Positions 1 through 7,657 of a DNA stretch of 37,636 nt are shown piece by piece (positions within the stretch are counted from its first letter, which is position 1; every line of letters starts with the position of its first letter). Below the pieces are notes generated by a model. The model did no database searches, was not told the DNA's origin, and saw nothing but the letters and a program-made list of their open reading frames with translations. The position numbers and the translations under genes are program-made. This DNA comes from Acidobacteriota bacterium (lineage in GTDB: Bacteria; Acidobacteriota; Terriglobia; Terriglobales; SCQP01): positions 1-37,636 of the forward strand of contig JAKAZV010000010.1 in the NCBI GenBank assembly GCA_021826505.1, given 5' to 3'.

Positions 1-253
1 GTGCTAGAAAGGAAAACAGCCTCACGCTGAGACTGCGCCAGATGGCTTGACTTGGCAACATCCACACACCCCTTGAACCAAGAATTTCGGCCCTCTCTCG
101 GCTGTGACCCGCGCTTCATGGCGCTGATCCAAACGAGAGTACATCGCTCAAGATCATATATCAGCTTTCGATGAAGTCAATATAAAAATTGCAAATTTAA
201 TTAAAAATATGGGGGCACCATATAATCAAATTCTTTAGTCCCATTATAAACCA

Positions 254-281
254 TTGAAAACAATCAATTTAATAGTAAATT
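254..281 (+). promoter_or_regulatory. candidate sigma-70-like promoter for the multiheme cytochrome
   Basis: TTGAAA at 254-259 and TAAATT at 276-281 are separated by 16 bp inside the AT-rich leader, about 50 bp upstream of the cytochrome start. The -10 match is poor and many AT-rich hexamers occur here, so this is a guess at placement. Confidence 0.25.
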
Positions 282-282
282 T

Positions 283-330
283 TGTGACTGTCGTCATATC
301 CAGGCCAAAATTTTTACGACCAGAGTCATA
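283..330. repeat. imperfect inverted repeat abutting the cytochrome start codon
   Basis: The 16-base arm at 283-298 (TGTGACTGTCGTCATA) matches the reverse complement of the arm at 315-330 at 12 of 16 positions, with a 16-base spacer. The right arm ends directly before the ATG at 331. It could be an operator or an mRNA hairpin covering the ribosome-binding region; no known regulator site was recognised. Confidence 0.35.
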
Positions 331-1521
331 ATGAATGTTCTTTTGGCCATGTCCACGCCTCCTTCATCCTCCAAACTACTGGCCGGCGCTATTACGGTCA
401 ATTTCTGTCTGCTCGCAGCGGGTTGGCGGAAGGCTGGCGCCGGCCAGACCGCAGCCGTGGTGCGGCCATCTGCTCATACACATTATTTTTCGCGTGAATG
501 GCGGCCGCGCGATGGCGGCCCGCGCGGATTGCATTATATGGGTGCGCAGGTCTGTATAGAGTGCCATCGGTATGAAGCCAGCGAACTGCACACTCCCATG
601 GGCCGGGCCGCAGAATATGCCAATCGCGCGGGTATCCTGCTGCGGCATACTCCGATTCGAGGGAACGTGCATGGCGATGCATATACCCTCCGGTTCAACT
701 CTGCCGGGCAAGCGCAATATCAAATACGACAAGCAAGGCATAAAATGGCCGTCCCATTGCTCTGGGCTTTTGGCTTGGGCAATGCCGGGCAGACGTATAT
801 TTATCAAAAAAATAATCTCTTTTATGAAAGCGAGGTCAGCTTCTATAACCGGCTCATGACGCTTGATCTAACCGTAGGGCATCCTGACCGGGAGCATCGA
901 AGCCTGCAGCGGAATCTCGGCATGCGCATGACCCCGGATGAAACCCGGCAATGCTTCGTCTGCCATACCACGGGAACCTATCTGAACGGAAGATTTCGAC
1001 CCACCAAGACAATGCCCGGAGTCACCTGCGAAGAATGTCATGGCCCCGGCTCCGCGCATGTGGCCGCCATGCGGGCTCTACGTCCGGGCCGCACTCATAT
1101 ATTTAATCCGGCGATATTATCCGCGGGCGGCCAGATGAACTTCTGCGGTTCCTGCCATCGCACGACCCTGATGGTGCTGAATATGCGGATGCATGGCATT
1201 GTGGATGTGCGCTTTCAACCCTACCGGCTGGCGCTCAGCCAGTGCTGGAACCCGGCCGACGCGCGCATCGGCTGCCTGGCCTGCCATAATCCCCATCAGC
1301 GCGTGGTCACTCAGCCCGCCTGGTATGACAGCAAATGCCTGGCCTGTCATGTGAATCAGGGTCAATCGCCCACAAATTCCAAACCCGGCATGGCTTGTCC
1401 CGTGGCGCGCCACAACTGTGTCACGTGCCACATGCCCGAGTTGCGGCTGCCGGGCGCGCATTTCAGATTTGCGGATCATGATATTCGCATCGTGCGGCCA
1501 GGCCAGCCCTATCCGGGATAA
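331..1521 (+). CDS. secreted seven-haem c-type cytochrome
   Basis: The 396-residue product carries seven CxxCH haem c attachment motifs, at residues 75-79, 208-212, 233-237, 272-276, 315-319, 336-340 and 363-367. Its N-terminus has a hydrophobic stretch (about residues 16-31) consistent with Sec export, as periplasmic haem attachment requires. The first motif is isolated from the other six by about 130 residues without Cys, so the protein may have an N-terminal mono-haem part and a C-terminal six-haem part. It is probably a periplasmic or outer-surface electron carrier; substrate and partner are unknown. An in-frame ATG at 349 is an alternative start, and neither start has a strong ribosome-binding site. 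No oxidoreductase gene is adjacent, and the gene converges on the FecR-like pair. The family call is firm, the specific role is not. Confidence 0.85.
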   Translation: MNVLLAMSTPPSSSKLLAGAITVNFCLLAAGWRKAGAGQTAAVVRPSAHTHYFSREWRPRDGGPRGLHYMGAQVCIECHRYEASELHTPMGRAAEYANRAGILLRHTPIRGNVHGDAYTLRFNSAGQAQYQIRQARHKMAVPLLWAFGLGNAGQTYIYQKNNLFYESEVSFYNRLMTLDLTVGHPDREHRSLQRNLGMRMTPDETRQCFVCHTTGTYLNGRFRPTKTMPGVTCEECHGPGSAHVAAMRALRPGRTHIFNPAILSAGGQMNFCGSCHRTTLMVLNMRMHGIVDVRFQPYRLALSQCWNPADARIGCLACHNPHQRVVTQPAWYDSKCLACHVNQGQSPTNSKPGMACPVARHNCVTCHMPELRLPGAHFRFADHDIRIVRPGQPYPG

Positions 1522-1531
1522 TCCCCCTCAT

Positions 1532-1560
1532 AAAAAACCGGCCGGGAAACTCCCGGCCGG
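1532..1560 (-). terminator. hairpin terminator between cytochrome and FecR-like gene 1
   Basis: Ten-base perfect arms at 1538-1547 and 1551-1560 (CCGGCCGGGA / TCCCGGCCGG) enclose the loop AAC. Read on the - strand the stem is followed by six T residues (complement of 1532-1537), a good intrinsic terminator for the FecR-like gene ending at 1595. On the + strand a weaker T-rich stretch follows, so it may also stop the cytochrome transcript. Confidence 0.8.
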
Positions 1561-1594
1561 CTGAATATTTTAGGAATGATTGCTGAGGACCGGT

Positions 1595-2209
1595 TTAGTA
1601 CGAAGCGCTGACCACGCAGCCGGAGCAGTTGGTGGCTTCATAGGTACCAATGCCTACCACCGCCACGGCGGCGCCAATCACGCCAATCGCCACAGGCAAT
1701 GATATGGTGCCTGAACTGGCGCTGCCACCACCCGCCATAGGACCTTGAAAACGCATGGCTTTGCCGGCCGCAATGTTATAAGTTTTACGTCCGCTCACAA
1801 CGCGCACTGCGCCGCGATTAGCCGCCACATACAGCACATCCGCGGTTTGCACGACGGTAAAAACCCCGGGGGTCACCGGCGTAATAATTTCCCGCGCCGC
1901 TCGCACCGCTTCCCGGCCCGAAATTTTCAGCATGCCATAGCTGAGCCGGATGGCGTTGGCTTGCAACTGGAACCGGCTGTTGGCGCCGGCCAGTACGGCT
2001 GCGCCCGGCAGGGTCAAACGCGCCCCGCCTTGCGCGCTCACCAGAATCGCATCTCCCGGCAATACAGCCGACCCGCTCACCACTGACTGGCCATTCAGAC
2101 TGACCGTCCCGGCGAGAGGAGTGACCATTGCGGCGGGAGCCGCGGATAAGGGCAGGCATGCCATCCCCCAGGCCAGGAGAGCCGCCATACTCAAACGCAT
2201 CAAACGCAT
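1595..2209 (-). CDS. small secreted FecR-like protein (tandem copy 1)
   Basis: The start at 2209 is chosen because AAAGGAG lies at 2217-2223 and a hydrophobic signal sequence begins at once, ending near the Ala-rich LSAAPAA segment; the frame stays open further upstream but crosses the promoter and the preceding terminator. The 204-residue protein has a FecR-type beta-rich core, with conserved phrases such as LAGTVSLNGQ, VLPGDAILVSAQGGARL and YNIAAGKAMRF. It then has a Gly/Ala/Val-rich hydrophobic segment and a C-terminal tail containing CSGC. FecR proteins classically relay iron-siderophore signals to ECF sigma factors, but this one lacks the cytoplasmic N-terminal domain and TonB-receptor neighbours, so a signalling role is doubtful. 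It is a clear paralog of the gene at 2365-2991. Confidence 0.8.
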   Translation of the reverse strand: MRLMRLSMAALLAWGMACLPLSAAPAAMVTPLAGTVSLNGQSVVSGSAVLPGDAILVSAQGGARLTLPGAAVLAGANSRFQLQANAIRLSYGMLKISGREAVRAAREIITPVTPGVFTVVQTADVLYVAANRGAVRVVSGRKTYNIAAGKAMRFQGPMAGGGSASSGTISLPVAIGVIGAAVAVVGIGTYEATNCSGCVVSASY

Positions 2210-2268
2210 ATCCCGTCTCCTTTGTCGTCGTCCTGATATTTCCCCATGGCTTGAGCAGGACTGCAAGC

Positions 2269-2296
2269 AATATACCTGATTTCGCGCTAAATGCAA
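2269..2296 (-). promoter_or_regulatory. candidate sigma-70-like promoter of FecR-like gene 1
   Basis: On the - strand TTGCAT (2291-2296) and TATATT (2269-2274) are separated by 16 bp, about 60 bp upstream of the start at 2209 and just downstream of the terminator of the previous gene. This suggests the two paralogs are separately transcribed. Confidence 0.5.
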
Positions 2297-2311
2297 ATAC
2301 AATTTTGGCGC

Positions 2312-2341
2312 AAAAAAAACCGGCCTGGAATTCCAGGCCGG
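2312..2341 (-). terminator. intrinsic terminator of FecR-like gene 2
   Basis: A 22-base perfect palindrome at 2320-2341 (CCGGCCTGGAATTCCAGGCCGG) is followed on the - strand by eight T residues (complement of 2312-2319). It sits 24 bp past the stop of the gene ending at 2365. Confidence 0.85.
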
Positions 2342-2364
2342 TTGATATTCATGATGGCAATGAA

Positions 2365-2991
2365 TTAGAACGAAGGGCTGATTGGCGCCGGAACGCAGTT
2401 GCTGCACTTGGTTGCCTCGTGCACCACCACGCCGGTGACTACTGCAGCCGCGGCCGCAATGCCCACCACCGCCGCCACCGGCAAGCCCGAACTGCCCGAA
2501 CCCGCCGCCGCCGGCGCAGTCTGGAAGCGCATGGCTTTTCCGGCCGCGATATTGTAGCTCTTGCTGCCGGCCGTGACGCGAACCGCACCATGATTGGCGG
2601 AAACATAGAGCACGCTGCTCAGCCGGGTCACGGTAAAGACACCCGAAACCGCCGCCGGAGCGATGGTTTCCATTCCCGACTGAACCGCCTCGCGGCCCGA
2701 CACCTTGAGGGTGCCGTAGTTGAGCCGGATGGCATTGGCCGCCAGTTTGAAGCGGCTGTTAGCGCCGGCCAGCACTGCTGTGCCCGGCAGCGTCAGACGG
2801 GCGCCCCCCTGGGCGCTGACGCGAATGGCATCGCCCGGCAGAACCGCCGAGCCATTCACGACCGACTGACCATTAAGACTGACAATTCCCGCCAGAGGAG
2901 TCACCATCGCCGCGGGTGCCGCGGACAAGGGCAGGCAAACCATCCCCCACGCCAGGAGAGCAGCCAGATTCATTCGCACAAAACTACGCAT
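2365..2991 (-). CDS. small secreted FecR-like protein (tandem copy 2)
   Basis: The start at 2991 is supported by AAAGGAG at 3000-3006; this gives 208 residues. It parallels copy 1 throughout: the signal peptide (ALLAWGMVCLPLSAAPAA), the FecR-type core with LAGIVSLNGQ, VLPGDAIRVSAQGGARLTL and SYNIAAGKAMRF, then an Ala/Val-rich hydrophobic segment and a C-terminal CSNC. Both copies share the same ribosome-binding context (GACAAAGGAGAC), so the duplication included the 5' leader. The tail after CxxC differs (PAPISPSF here, VVSASY in copy 1). The protein is expected outside the inner membrane, perhaps anchored by the hydrophobic C-terminal segment. Function unknown. Confidence 0.8.
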   Translation of the reverse strand: MRSFVRMNLAALLAWGMVCLPLSAAPAAMVTPLAGIVSLNGQSVVNGSAVLPGDAIRVSAQGGARLTLPGTAVLAGANSRFKLAANAIRLNYGTLKVSGREAVQSGMETIAPAAVSGVFTVTRLSSVLYVSANHGAVRVTAGSKSYNIAAGKAMRFQTAPAAAGSGSSGLPVAAVVGIAAAAAVVTGVVVHEATKCSNCVPAPISPSF

Positions 2992-3049
2992 TCGGTAGTC
3001 TCCTTTGTCGTGTCCCGGTGTACTGACCTCTCCAGGACTCACGGTTGTG

Positions 3050-3079
3050 ACAGTAGCATAAACATGCCGCGAAACACAA
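3050..3079 (-). promoter_or_regulatory. candidate promoter of FecR-like gene 2
   Basis: On the - strand TTGTGT (3074-3079) and TACTGT (3050-3055) are 18 bp apart, and the -10 is preceded by TGC, making it an extended -10. It lies about 58 bp upstream of the start at 2991. Confidence 0.4.
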
Positions 3080-3152
3080 TAGTTTATTTTTATTCCGAAC
3101 CGCGCATTTTCTGATGCTTATCCCTGGATAAAGCTCTGGATTCCAGTCCATT

Positions 3153-3695
3153 TTAAGCATATTCCAGACGCACCCAGTCCCGCCCCATCACCACCGATTT
3201 CACCCCGGCAGGCAGCTTGATCTGCAGGTTCTGACCCCATTGGGGATGCCGGGGCAGCACATATTCGCGCAAAATCAACTGCAGTAACCAACTGGATACC
3301 TGCCGTCCATCCAGCCCCACTTGACTCAACCGCAGCCGTGCCGCGGGCGCCTGGACGCTGATCACCCGTGCGGCGGCGCTGATATGGTGGGGGCCGGCCA
3401 GCAATGCCGCGGCTAAAATGGCCCATGTCCCGTGCGCGAGCCGAGGCAAAAGCGAAAAATTCACCTCGGCCTGGCCTTGCACCCAGCCTGGTCGGCAGGT
3501 CAGTTGGACTCCGGTAACAGCCGCAGGCAAACGGCGGCGTCCCCATGGCGATGCCAGCCAGGCGTTGACTTCACGCGCCGTCAACCGCACTGGACGATGC
3601 GGCCCGGCATGATGTTCATTCCATTGCACTTGAGCCAATTTTCGCGCACAATCCCGGGCCAGGATGGACGTAGCGGTTTGCGCAGGCATCATCAT
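3153..3695 (-). CDS. uncharacterised protein translationally coupled to the AsmA-like gene
   Basis: The 180-residue protein starts with three consecutive Met codons, the first overlapping the stop of the upstream AsmA-like gene as ATGA, so translation is probably coupled. It has no obvious signal peptide; one hydrophobic stretch lies near residues 90-105. The segment LTAREVNAWL followed by alternating polar/hydrophobic strands recalls small lipid-binding envelope proteins in which a helix starting LT.xE.N precedes a beta sheet, but I cannot assign a family. Its pairing with an AsmA-like protein suggests work on lipids or outer-membrane maintenance. It is the last gene of the run that begins with lepB at 7032. 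Confidence 0.7.
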   Translation of the reverse strand: MMMPAQTATSILARDCARKLAQVQWNEHHAGPHRPVRLTAREVNAWLASPWGRRRLPAAVTGVQLTCRPGWVQGQAEVNFSLLPRLAHGTWAILAAALLAGPHHISAAARVISVQAPAARLRLSQVGLDGRQVSSWLLQLILREYVLPRHPQWGQNLQIKLPAGVKSVVMGRDWVRLEYA

Positions 3696-6220
3696 GATTT
3701 AGGAATGCTGCTTTTTGCCGCAGATGCCGGCCGGGACAGCGGCGTTCGCACGCCCGCCGGGGTGACCGGCGCATGCGTCAGAGTCAAGGAGCGGCCAGCC
3801 GGGCTGATGAAATGCAAACTCCAGCCATTTGTCCGCGACCAGCCGCCCGTGCCGCGCCAGATACCGCGAGGCCATTCCGGGGTGGGCCGCTCATTTTCTG
3901 CTCTCGTCAAAATGGGAAGCCATTGCAATTGATGTAATTGAATTCGGCCTGGACTGGCATTGAAAGCCGCCGTGATTAATCGGGTGGGTGGTATTGGCAA
4001 TAGACTCTGGCCGGATTGCAAGCTCCAATGTGGCAGTTGCGGCGCGCGTATCACCGCCATGCCGCTCATATTCCAGCCCAGAGCAGGATCGCAGCCGCGA
4101 AGATCCGCGCGCAGCGGGCCTGACCAGTATCCGGACAGCCCGAATCCTGGCCACAGCGGGCGCAAGGGAAGACTGGCGGCCTGGGCCTGCCATTCACAAC
4201 CGGAGCGATTCCAGATCCCCGTGCCGGTCAGCACTCCCTGCTGGACAAACACCTGGGCGCTGGTCCAGTTCCAGCGATCGGGCTGCATCTCCACCGTCGC
4301 ACGAACCCGCAGCCGCGCGTGCCGCCAGTGCAGATCCCCCAGGTTCAAACTGGCGGTAATGCGATGCGGCGAAAATCGAGGCGGTTCAAAGCCGGAACCG
4401 CGCAGCCACGACTGCAATCCATGTCGGCGCCGCAATCCCAGCAAACTCGCCCATTGAGTCCAGTCGCCATGCGTGGAGTCAAGCCGCAGTCGCAGCGACC
4501 CGTCCGGATTTTTTCTCAGAAAAACACGCCAATTCAATTTTTGCAGCCGGCCCTGCAGGCGCATCCAGGCGGTTTGGGATTGATAGCGAACCTCTGCCTG
4601 TTGCAGAGGAATCGGCCGGATTCTGCCTGGCCAGAGCCAATACGCGGAGCGCAGCCGCACTCGCCCGCTCCATTGCGGATGGCGGAAGTTGCGCCAGCCA
4701 GCCCGCAGCCAGGCTTGAGCCCGAACGGTGCCCTGTAAGCCGCCGAGCCAGGCCGGTGGCAGCGTTAAAAGCCTCTGCAGGGCTCTCCACTGGCGGCTTG
4801 CCATGGCGGATGTCGCAAGATGAATTTGATAAATCCGGGGTGTCAGCCAGGCGCTGATGCGAGCCGAGGCTGGGGCATGGCCGGGCAGAGCGATTTTGAC
4901 TGCGGTCTGCGGCAGCCGCCAAACCTGAGAGTCTATCTGCCAAGTTACGGCCCGCGCGGCCTGGATTTTCATGTCCGGCGATGACCAGGCGGCATGGTAT
5001 AAGCGCAAGCTGCTGTTCTTTTGCCAGCGCGGAGCACGGCCTCGCCAATCGAGATCCCCCTCCAGCCAGCCCTGGGGGTGAAAGGACGACAGACCGGATT
5101 TGCAGATGGCGGCCAAAGGCAGCATATCCGCCAGCTTCACCTTCCGCAAACGCAAATTCCAGCGAGGGCGAGCATGGTGCAGCACATGCGCAATTCGGCC
5201 TGAAAGTTGCAGCCCCGGTATGGAATCCAGACTTGCCCGCTGGAGCGTGAACCGGTCCTGCCGGGTGCTGTAAGCAGCTTGAAACTGGATGCGCGGGCGC
5301 CAGTTGGTGGGCAGTAAATCCAGCCGGTGCAAGCTCTGGCCTGCGATTTGGCCCTGGATTTGAAAATCCTTGCCGTTGCCACTCAGCCGCAATTGCGCGT
5401 TGAACAGGCCGTCCAGTGATCCTTCATGCCCCAGCCAGAATGCGGAAAATGGCGCAATATATGCTTGTTCCAGTTGCGCCTGCAATAGAAACGGCAGGCG
5501 CCGCCAGGGCGCCGGGCCGGTTTGCCACCAGCCCTGAACCATGACCTGCCCTAAATCATGCAAATTTAGATCGGTGCGGGCCGGCACAAACCGCATGCTG
5601 AAGGTCCAGCGTCCGCCTGATTGCCCAATATCGGCATGAACCCGGCGCAGATAAAACGGCGTCTCCACGCCGTTCAAATTAAAATTAATCCGCCCCTGGC
5701 GTATTTTCAAAAAAGGAAAAGGCAGGCGGGCCGGCTTCCGGCGGGAAATGGCGCGTTGTTCCAGCGCGGGAATGCGGCGCGCGGAGCGGTCCACCAATGC
5801 GGCCAAATTCCAGCGCCGCTGGCGCGAACGCGCCAGATTTAAATTGGGGCGATCGAGCTCGATGCTGGAAAATTCAAACCGGCCCTTCCATAAGGCCGCC
5901 AATCGCAATGTTGCCGTCGCTTCCGCCGCGCGGATGATGGGCTGGTATCCATAAGCGGGATCATCGGCGACTTGCAGTTGATCCAACTCAAATCCCGGCC
6001 AGGGAATTAATACCAGATGCACCGATTGCGCCTGCACCGAACGGCCCAGCGCAGCCCGCAGCGCGGCCAGAATTCTGCCCCGGCCCTTGACTAAAGTAAA
6101 AAATGGAGCGGAAAAGCCCAGCAGAATGAGGGCGGTTATCACCCCCAGGCACCAGCGCCAAAACCGCCGGTGAGCCTTGACCGGCGCTGGGGTCCCGGCA
6201 TCTATGCTCTGCCCTGCCAT
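3692..6220 (-). CDS. AsmA-like envelope protein
   Basis: The 842-residue product has one N-terminal transmembrane segment (about residues 21-42), followed at once by an AsmA-type N-terminal region: a helix with GRxQAQSVHL-like sequence, then LELDQLQVADDPAY-type strands and FEFSSIELDRPNLNL. The rest is a long series of amphipathic beta strands rich in Trp, Arg and Gln with no catalytic motif. AsmA-family proteins are anchored in the inner membrane and reach across the periplasm; several act in phospholipid transport to the outer membrane. Length fits the larger family members. The start at 6220 has GGTAGG eight bases upstream and lies eight bases after the lepB stop; the 3' end overlaps the next gene by four bases. 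An operon lepB - asmA-like - unknown is likely. Confidence 0.75.
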   Translation of the reverse strand: MAGQSIDAGTPAPVKAHRRFWRWCLGVITALILLGFSAPFFTLVKGRGRILAALRAALGRSVQAQSVHLVLIPWPGFELDQLQVADDPAYGYQPIIRAAEATATLRLAALWKGRFEFSSIELDRPNLNLARSRQRRWNLAALVDRSARRIPALEQRAISRRKPARLPFPFLKIRQGRINFNLNGVETPFYLRRVHADIGQSGGRWTFSMRFVPARTDLNLHDLGQVMVQGWWQTGPAPWRRLPFLLQAQLEQAYIAPFSAFWLGHEGSLDGLFNAQLRLSGNGKDFQIQGQIAGQSLHRLDLLPTNWRPRIQFQAAYSTRQDRFTLQRASLDSIPGLQLSGRIAHVLHHARPRWNLRLRKVKLADMLPLAAICKSGLSSFHPQGWLEGDLDWRGRAPRWQKNSSLRLYHAAWSSPDMKIQAARAVTWQIDSQVWRLPQTAVKIALPGHAPASARISAWLTPRIYQIHLATSAMASRQWRALQRLLTLPPAWLGGLQGTVRAQAWLRAGWRNFRHPQWSGRVRLRSAYWLWPGRIRPIPLQQAEVRYQSQTAWMRLQGRLQKLNWRVFLRKNPDGSLRLRLDSTHGDWTQWASLLGLRRRHGLQSWLRGSGFEPPRFSPHRITASLNLGDLHWRHARLRVRATVEMQPDRWNWTSAQVFVQQGVLTGTGIWNRSGCEWQAQAASLPLRPLWPGFGLSGYWSGPLRADLRGCDPALGWNMSGMAVIRAPQLPHWSLQSGQSLLPIPPTRLITAAFNASPGRIQLHQLQWLPILTRAENERPTPEWPRGIWRGTGGWSRTNGWSLHFISPAGRSLTLTHAPVTPAGVRTPLSRPASAAKSSIPKS

Positions 6221-6228
6221 GGCACGGC

Positions 6229-7032
6229 CTACCGCACCAGATGAAAGGTACGCAGCCAGCGGGTGCGTACCGGGAAATGAATCAGAGTCGAAAAGAATGA
6301 GCGCATCCGCTGACCCATATTCGCGTAGCCGTTGTCGCGCTCGTGCGCCCGGTAGGACCAGTAAACTATCACCGGACGGCCGATGAGATTGCGGTCGGGG
6401 ACAAAGCCCCAGTAGCGCGAATCATAGGAAATATCGCGATTGTCGCCCATGACGAAAAAATGACCGGGTGGCACCACTAGCCAGCCATTATGAACGTACT
6501 GGGAATACGTGGCCGTCCACTGCGGCGTCGCTCCGTATGGCAGCCCCTGGGTGGGAAAATCATCCCGGCCCGAGTCAATACCCGGCTGGTGAATGGCATA
6601 GGGCTCTTTGAGCGCCACCCCATTGCGAAACACCACCTTATTCACTAATCGAATCCGGTCGCCGGGTAGCCCGATCACCCGCTTGACCAGATGCAGATCC
6701 GGCTGCACCACCGACATAAAGACCACAATATCGCCATGCCGCAGCCTGTGATACGGCACGACGCCATGCAAATAGCGGGCAGCCGGCGCGAATCTGATCC
6801 GGTCTACCAGCACATGGTCGCCAATCTTGAGCGTCTTCTCCATTGAGCCCGAAGGAATCTCGAACGCCTGCACGTTGAAGGTAATGATGAATAATGCGGT
6901 CACCAGGGTCGGCGCCCAGATGCGGACAAAGTTTTCCGCCAGCGGACGCACGGGTTTGGCCGCGGGTTTAAGCGTGGATGCGGCCGTCTGAGGTGCATTT
7001 TTTTTCGGCAAAACCAGCTTCCTCCGCCGCAT
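6229..7032 (-). CDS. lepB: signal peptidase I
   Basis: This is the inner-membrane serine/lysine protease that removes signal peptides from exported proteins. The 267-residue protein shows one transmembrane segment (about residues 37-53) and the family boxes in order: PSGSM with nucleophile Ser63, GDHVLVDR (71-78), the general-base Lys117 in LVKRVIGLPGDRI, and GDNRDISYDSR (196-206). A Lys/Arg/Ala-rich cytoplasmic N-terminus precedes the membrane segment. Only one N-terminal anchor is clear, as in most non-enterobacterial enzymes. A TAGGAG lies rather far (about 20 bases) upstream of the ATG at 7032, so the start is less certain than the identity. The AsmA-like gene follows after eight bases. 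Confidence 0.95.
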   Translation of the reverse strand: MRRRKLVLPKKNAPQTAASTLKPAAKPVRPLAENFVRIWAPTLVTALFIITFNVQAFEIPSGSMEKTLKIGDHVLVDRIRFAPAARYLHGVVPYHRLRHGDIVVFMSVVQPDLHLVKRVIGLPGDRIRLVNKVVFRNGVALKEPYAIHQPGIDSGRDDFPTQGLPYGATPQWTATYSQYVHNGWLVVPPGHFFVMGDNRDISYDSRYWGFVPDRNLIGRPVIVYWSYRAHERDNGYANMGQRMRSFFSTLIHFPVRTRWLRTFHLVR

Positions 7033-7151
7033 CGGGGAAAACAGACCGAGGCTCCTAAGCGGCTGAGTTTAGTTTAGCCGATCAGCAGGCTCCGGGAACT
7101 TGTCCGCTCAATGGATGGAAGAGCTTCGGCGGGTACGCTGGACACATGATC

Positions 7152-7355
7152 TCAGGCCGCATCACGCTTTGGCGCGGCAGCCTGAACGCGCTCCCGGCTG
7201 AGACGCATGCGGCTCCAGTCGTACCAGAACTCGCGTCCACAATCGAGACAGGTTACATGCGGCATTTCATTTAATACCTGCTCGGGCCGCGCGCGCGGGC
7301 TCATGGGAAAGCTCAGGCGCGCATGCCGGCAGGCGCGCCAAATGAAACCCATCAT
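7152..7355 (-). CDS. small CxxC protein, possible zinc ribbon
   Basis: The frame encodes 67 residues with CLDCG at 36-40 followed by REFWYDW and an Arg-rich tail. One CxxC pair plus Cys9 is too few for a classical four-Cys ribbon unless the protein dimerises. From memory, short proteins with a VCLDCGxExxYDW-like core recur in acidobacterial genomes, which makes the frame credible, but this was not checked. It begins 44 bases after the anti-sigma gene on the same strand, so it probably belongs to the sigma/anti-sigma transcript. No good ribosome-binding site was seen before the double ATG at 7355. Confidence 0.55.
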   Translation of the reverse strand: MMGFIWRACRHARLSFPMSPRARPEQVLNEMPHVTCLDCGREFWYDWSRMRLSRERVQAAAPKRDAA

Positions 7356-7399
7356 TGTGCAGCTTGATGCAAACAGTGCGGCAAAGGTTTTCTGGAGCT

Positions 7400-7657
7400 T
7401 CAGGGCCGCGAGGCCAGCCGCGATGAATTACCCCGGGACTGAATCGTACGCATCACTTTGTCATGCAGCGCCGCCGGCAAGGGGCCGGTTCCAGCCGCAT
7501 CCCGGCGAAACCAGGCGATCGTGTCCCGGCAACTCTCTAAAATGCGCTGGCATTCCGCACATTTGCGGATATGATCGCGGCATTCGGCACAGGGCTTGCC
7601 GGTTAAGTCCCCATCCAAAAACTCGCTCATTCGCAGTTGAAATTGCCGGCAGTTCAT
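7400..7657 (-). CDS. zinc-finger anti-sigma factor, soluble
   Basis: The 85-residue protein has the ZAS/zf-HC2 signature HxxxCxxC (His29, Cys33, Cys36) with a further upstream Cys pair (Cys23, and Cys3 near the N-terminus). Such domains bind the partner ECF sigma factor; in some members zinc release on oxidation frees the sigma factor. No transmembrane segment follows the domain, so this looks like a cytoplasmic anti-sigma factor. Its ATG overlaps the sigma factor stop as ATGA, so the two are probably translated in a fixed ratio, as expected for a cognate pair. The stimulus is unknown; an oxidative or thiol signal is possible from the family precedent but unproven. Confidence 0.85.
   Translation of the reverse strand: MNCRQFQLRMSEFLDGDLTGKPCAECRDHIRKCAECQRILESCRDTIAWFRRDAAGTGPLPAALHDKVMRTIQSRGNSSRLASRP

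Larger units (their letters stand above)
1..330. other. AT-rich upstream region without a convincing gene
   Basis: No coding sequence can be supported here. Bases 1-150 have mixed composition, while roughly 165-330 are strikingly A/T-rich compared with the GC-rich remainder of the window, which suits a promoter and leader for the cytochrome gene that starts at 331. A short open frame on the - strand begins with ATG at 119 and runs off the left edge for about 39 codons; it has no recognisable motif. A candidate promoter and an imperfect inverted repeat lie inside this stretch and are listed separately. Confidence 0.6.

Noticed and set aside
1-119. Open frame on the - strand starting at 119 and leaving the left edge (about 39 codons)
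   Set aside because: No ribosome-binding site, no recognisable motif and too short to judge; kept only as a remark in the intergenic entry.
2128-3114. 328-codon open frame on the + strand
   Set aside because: Antisense to the two FecR-like genes and it crosses both the terminator and promoter between them.
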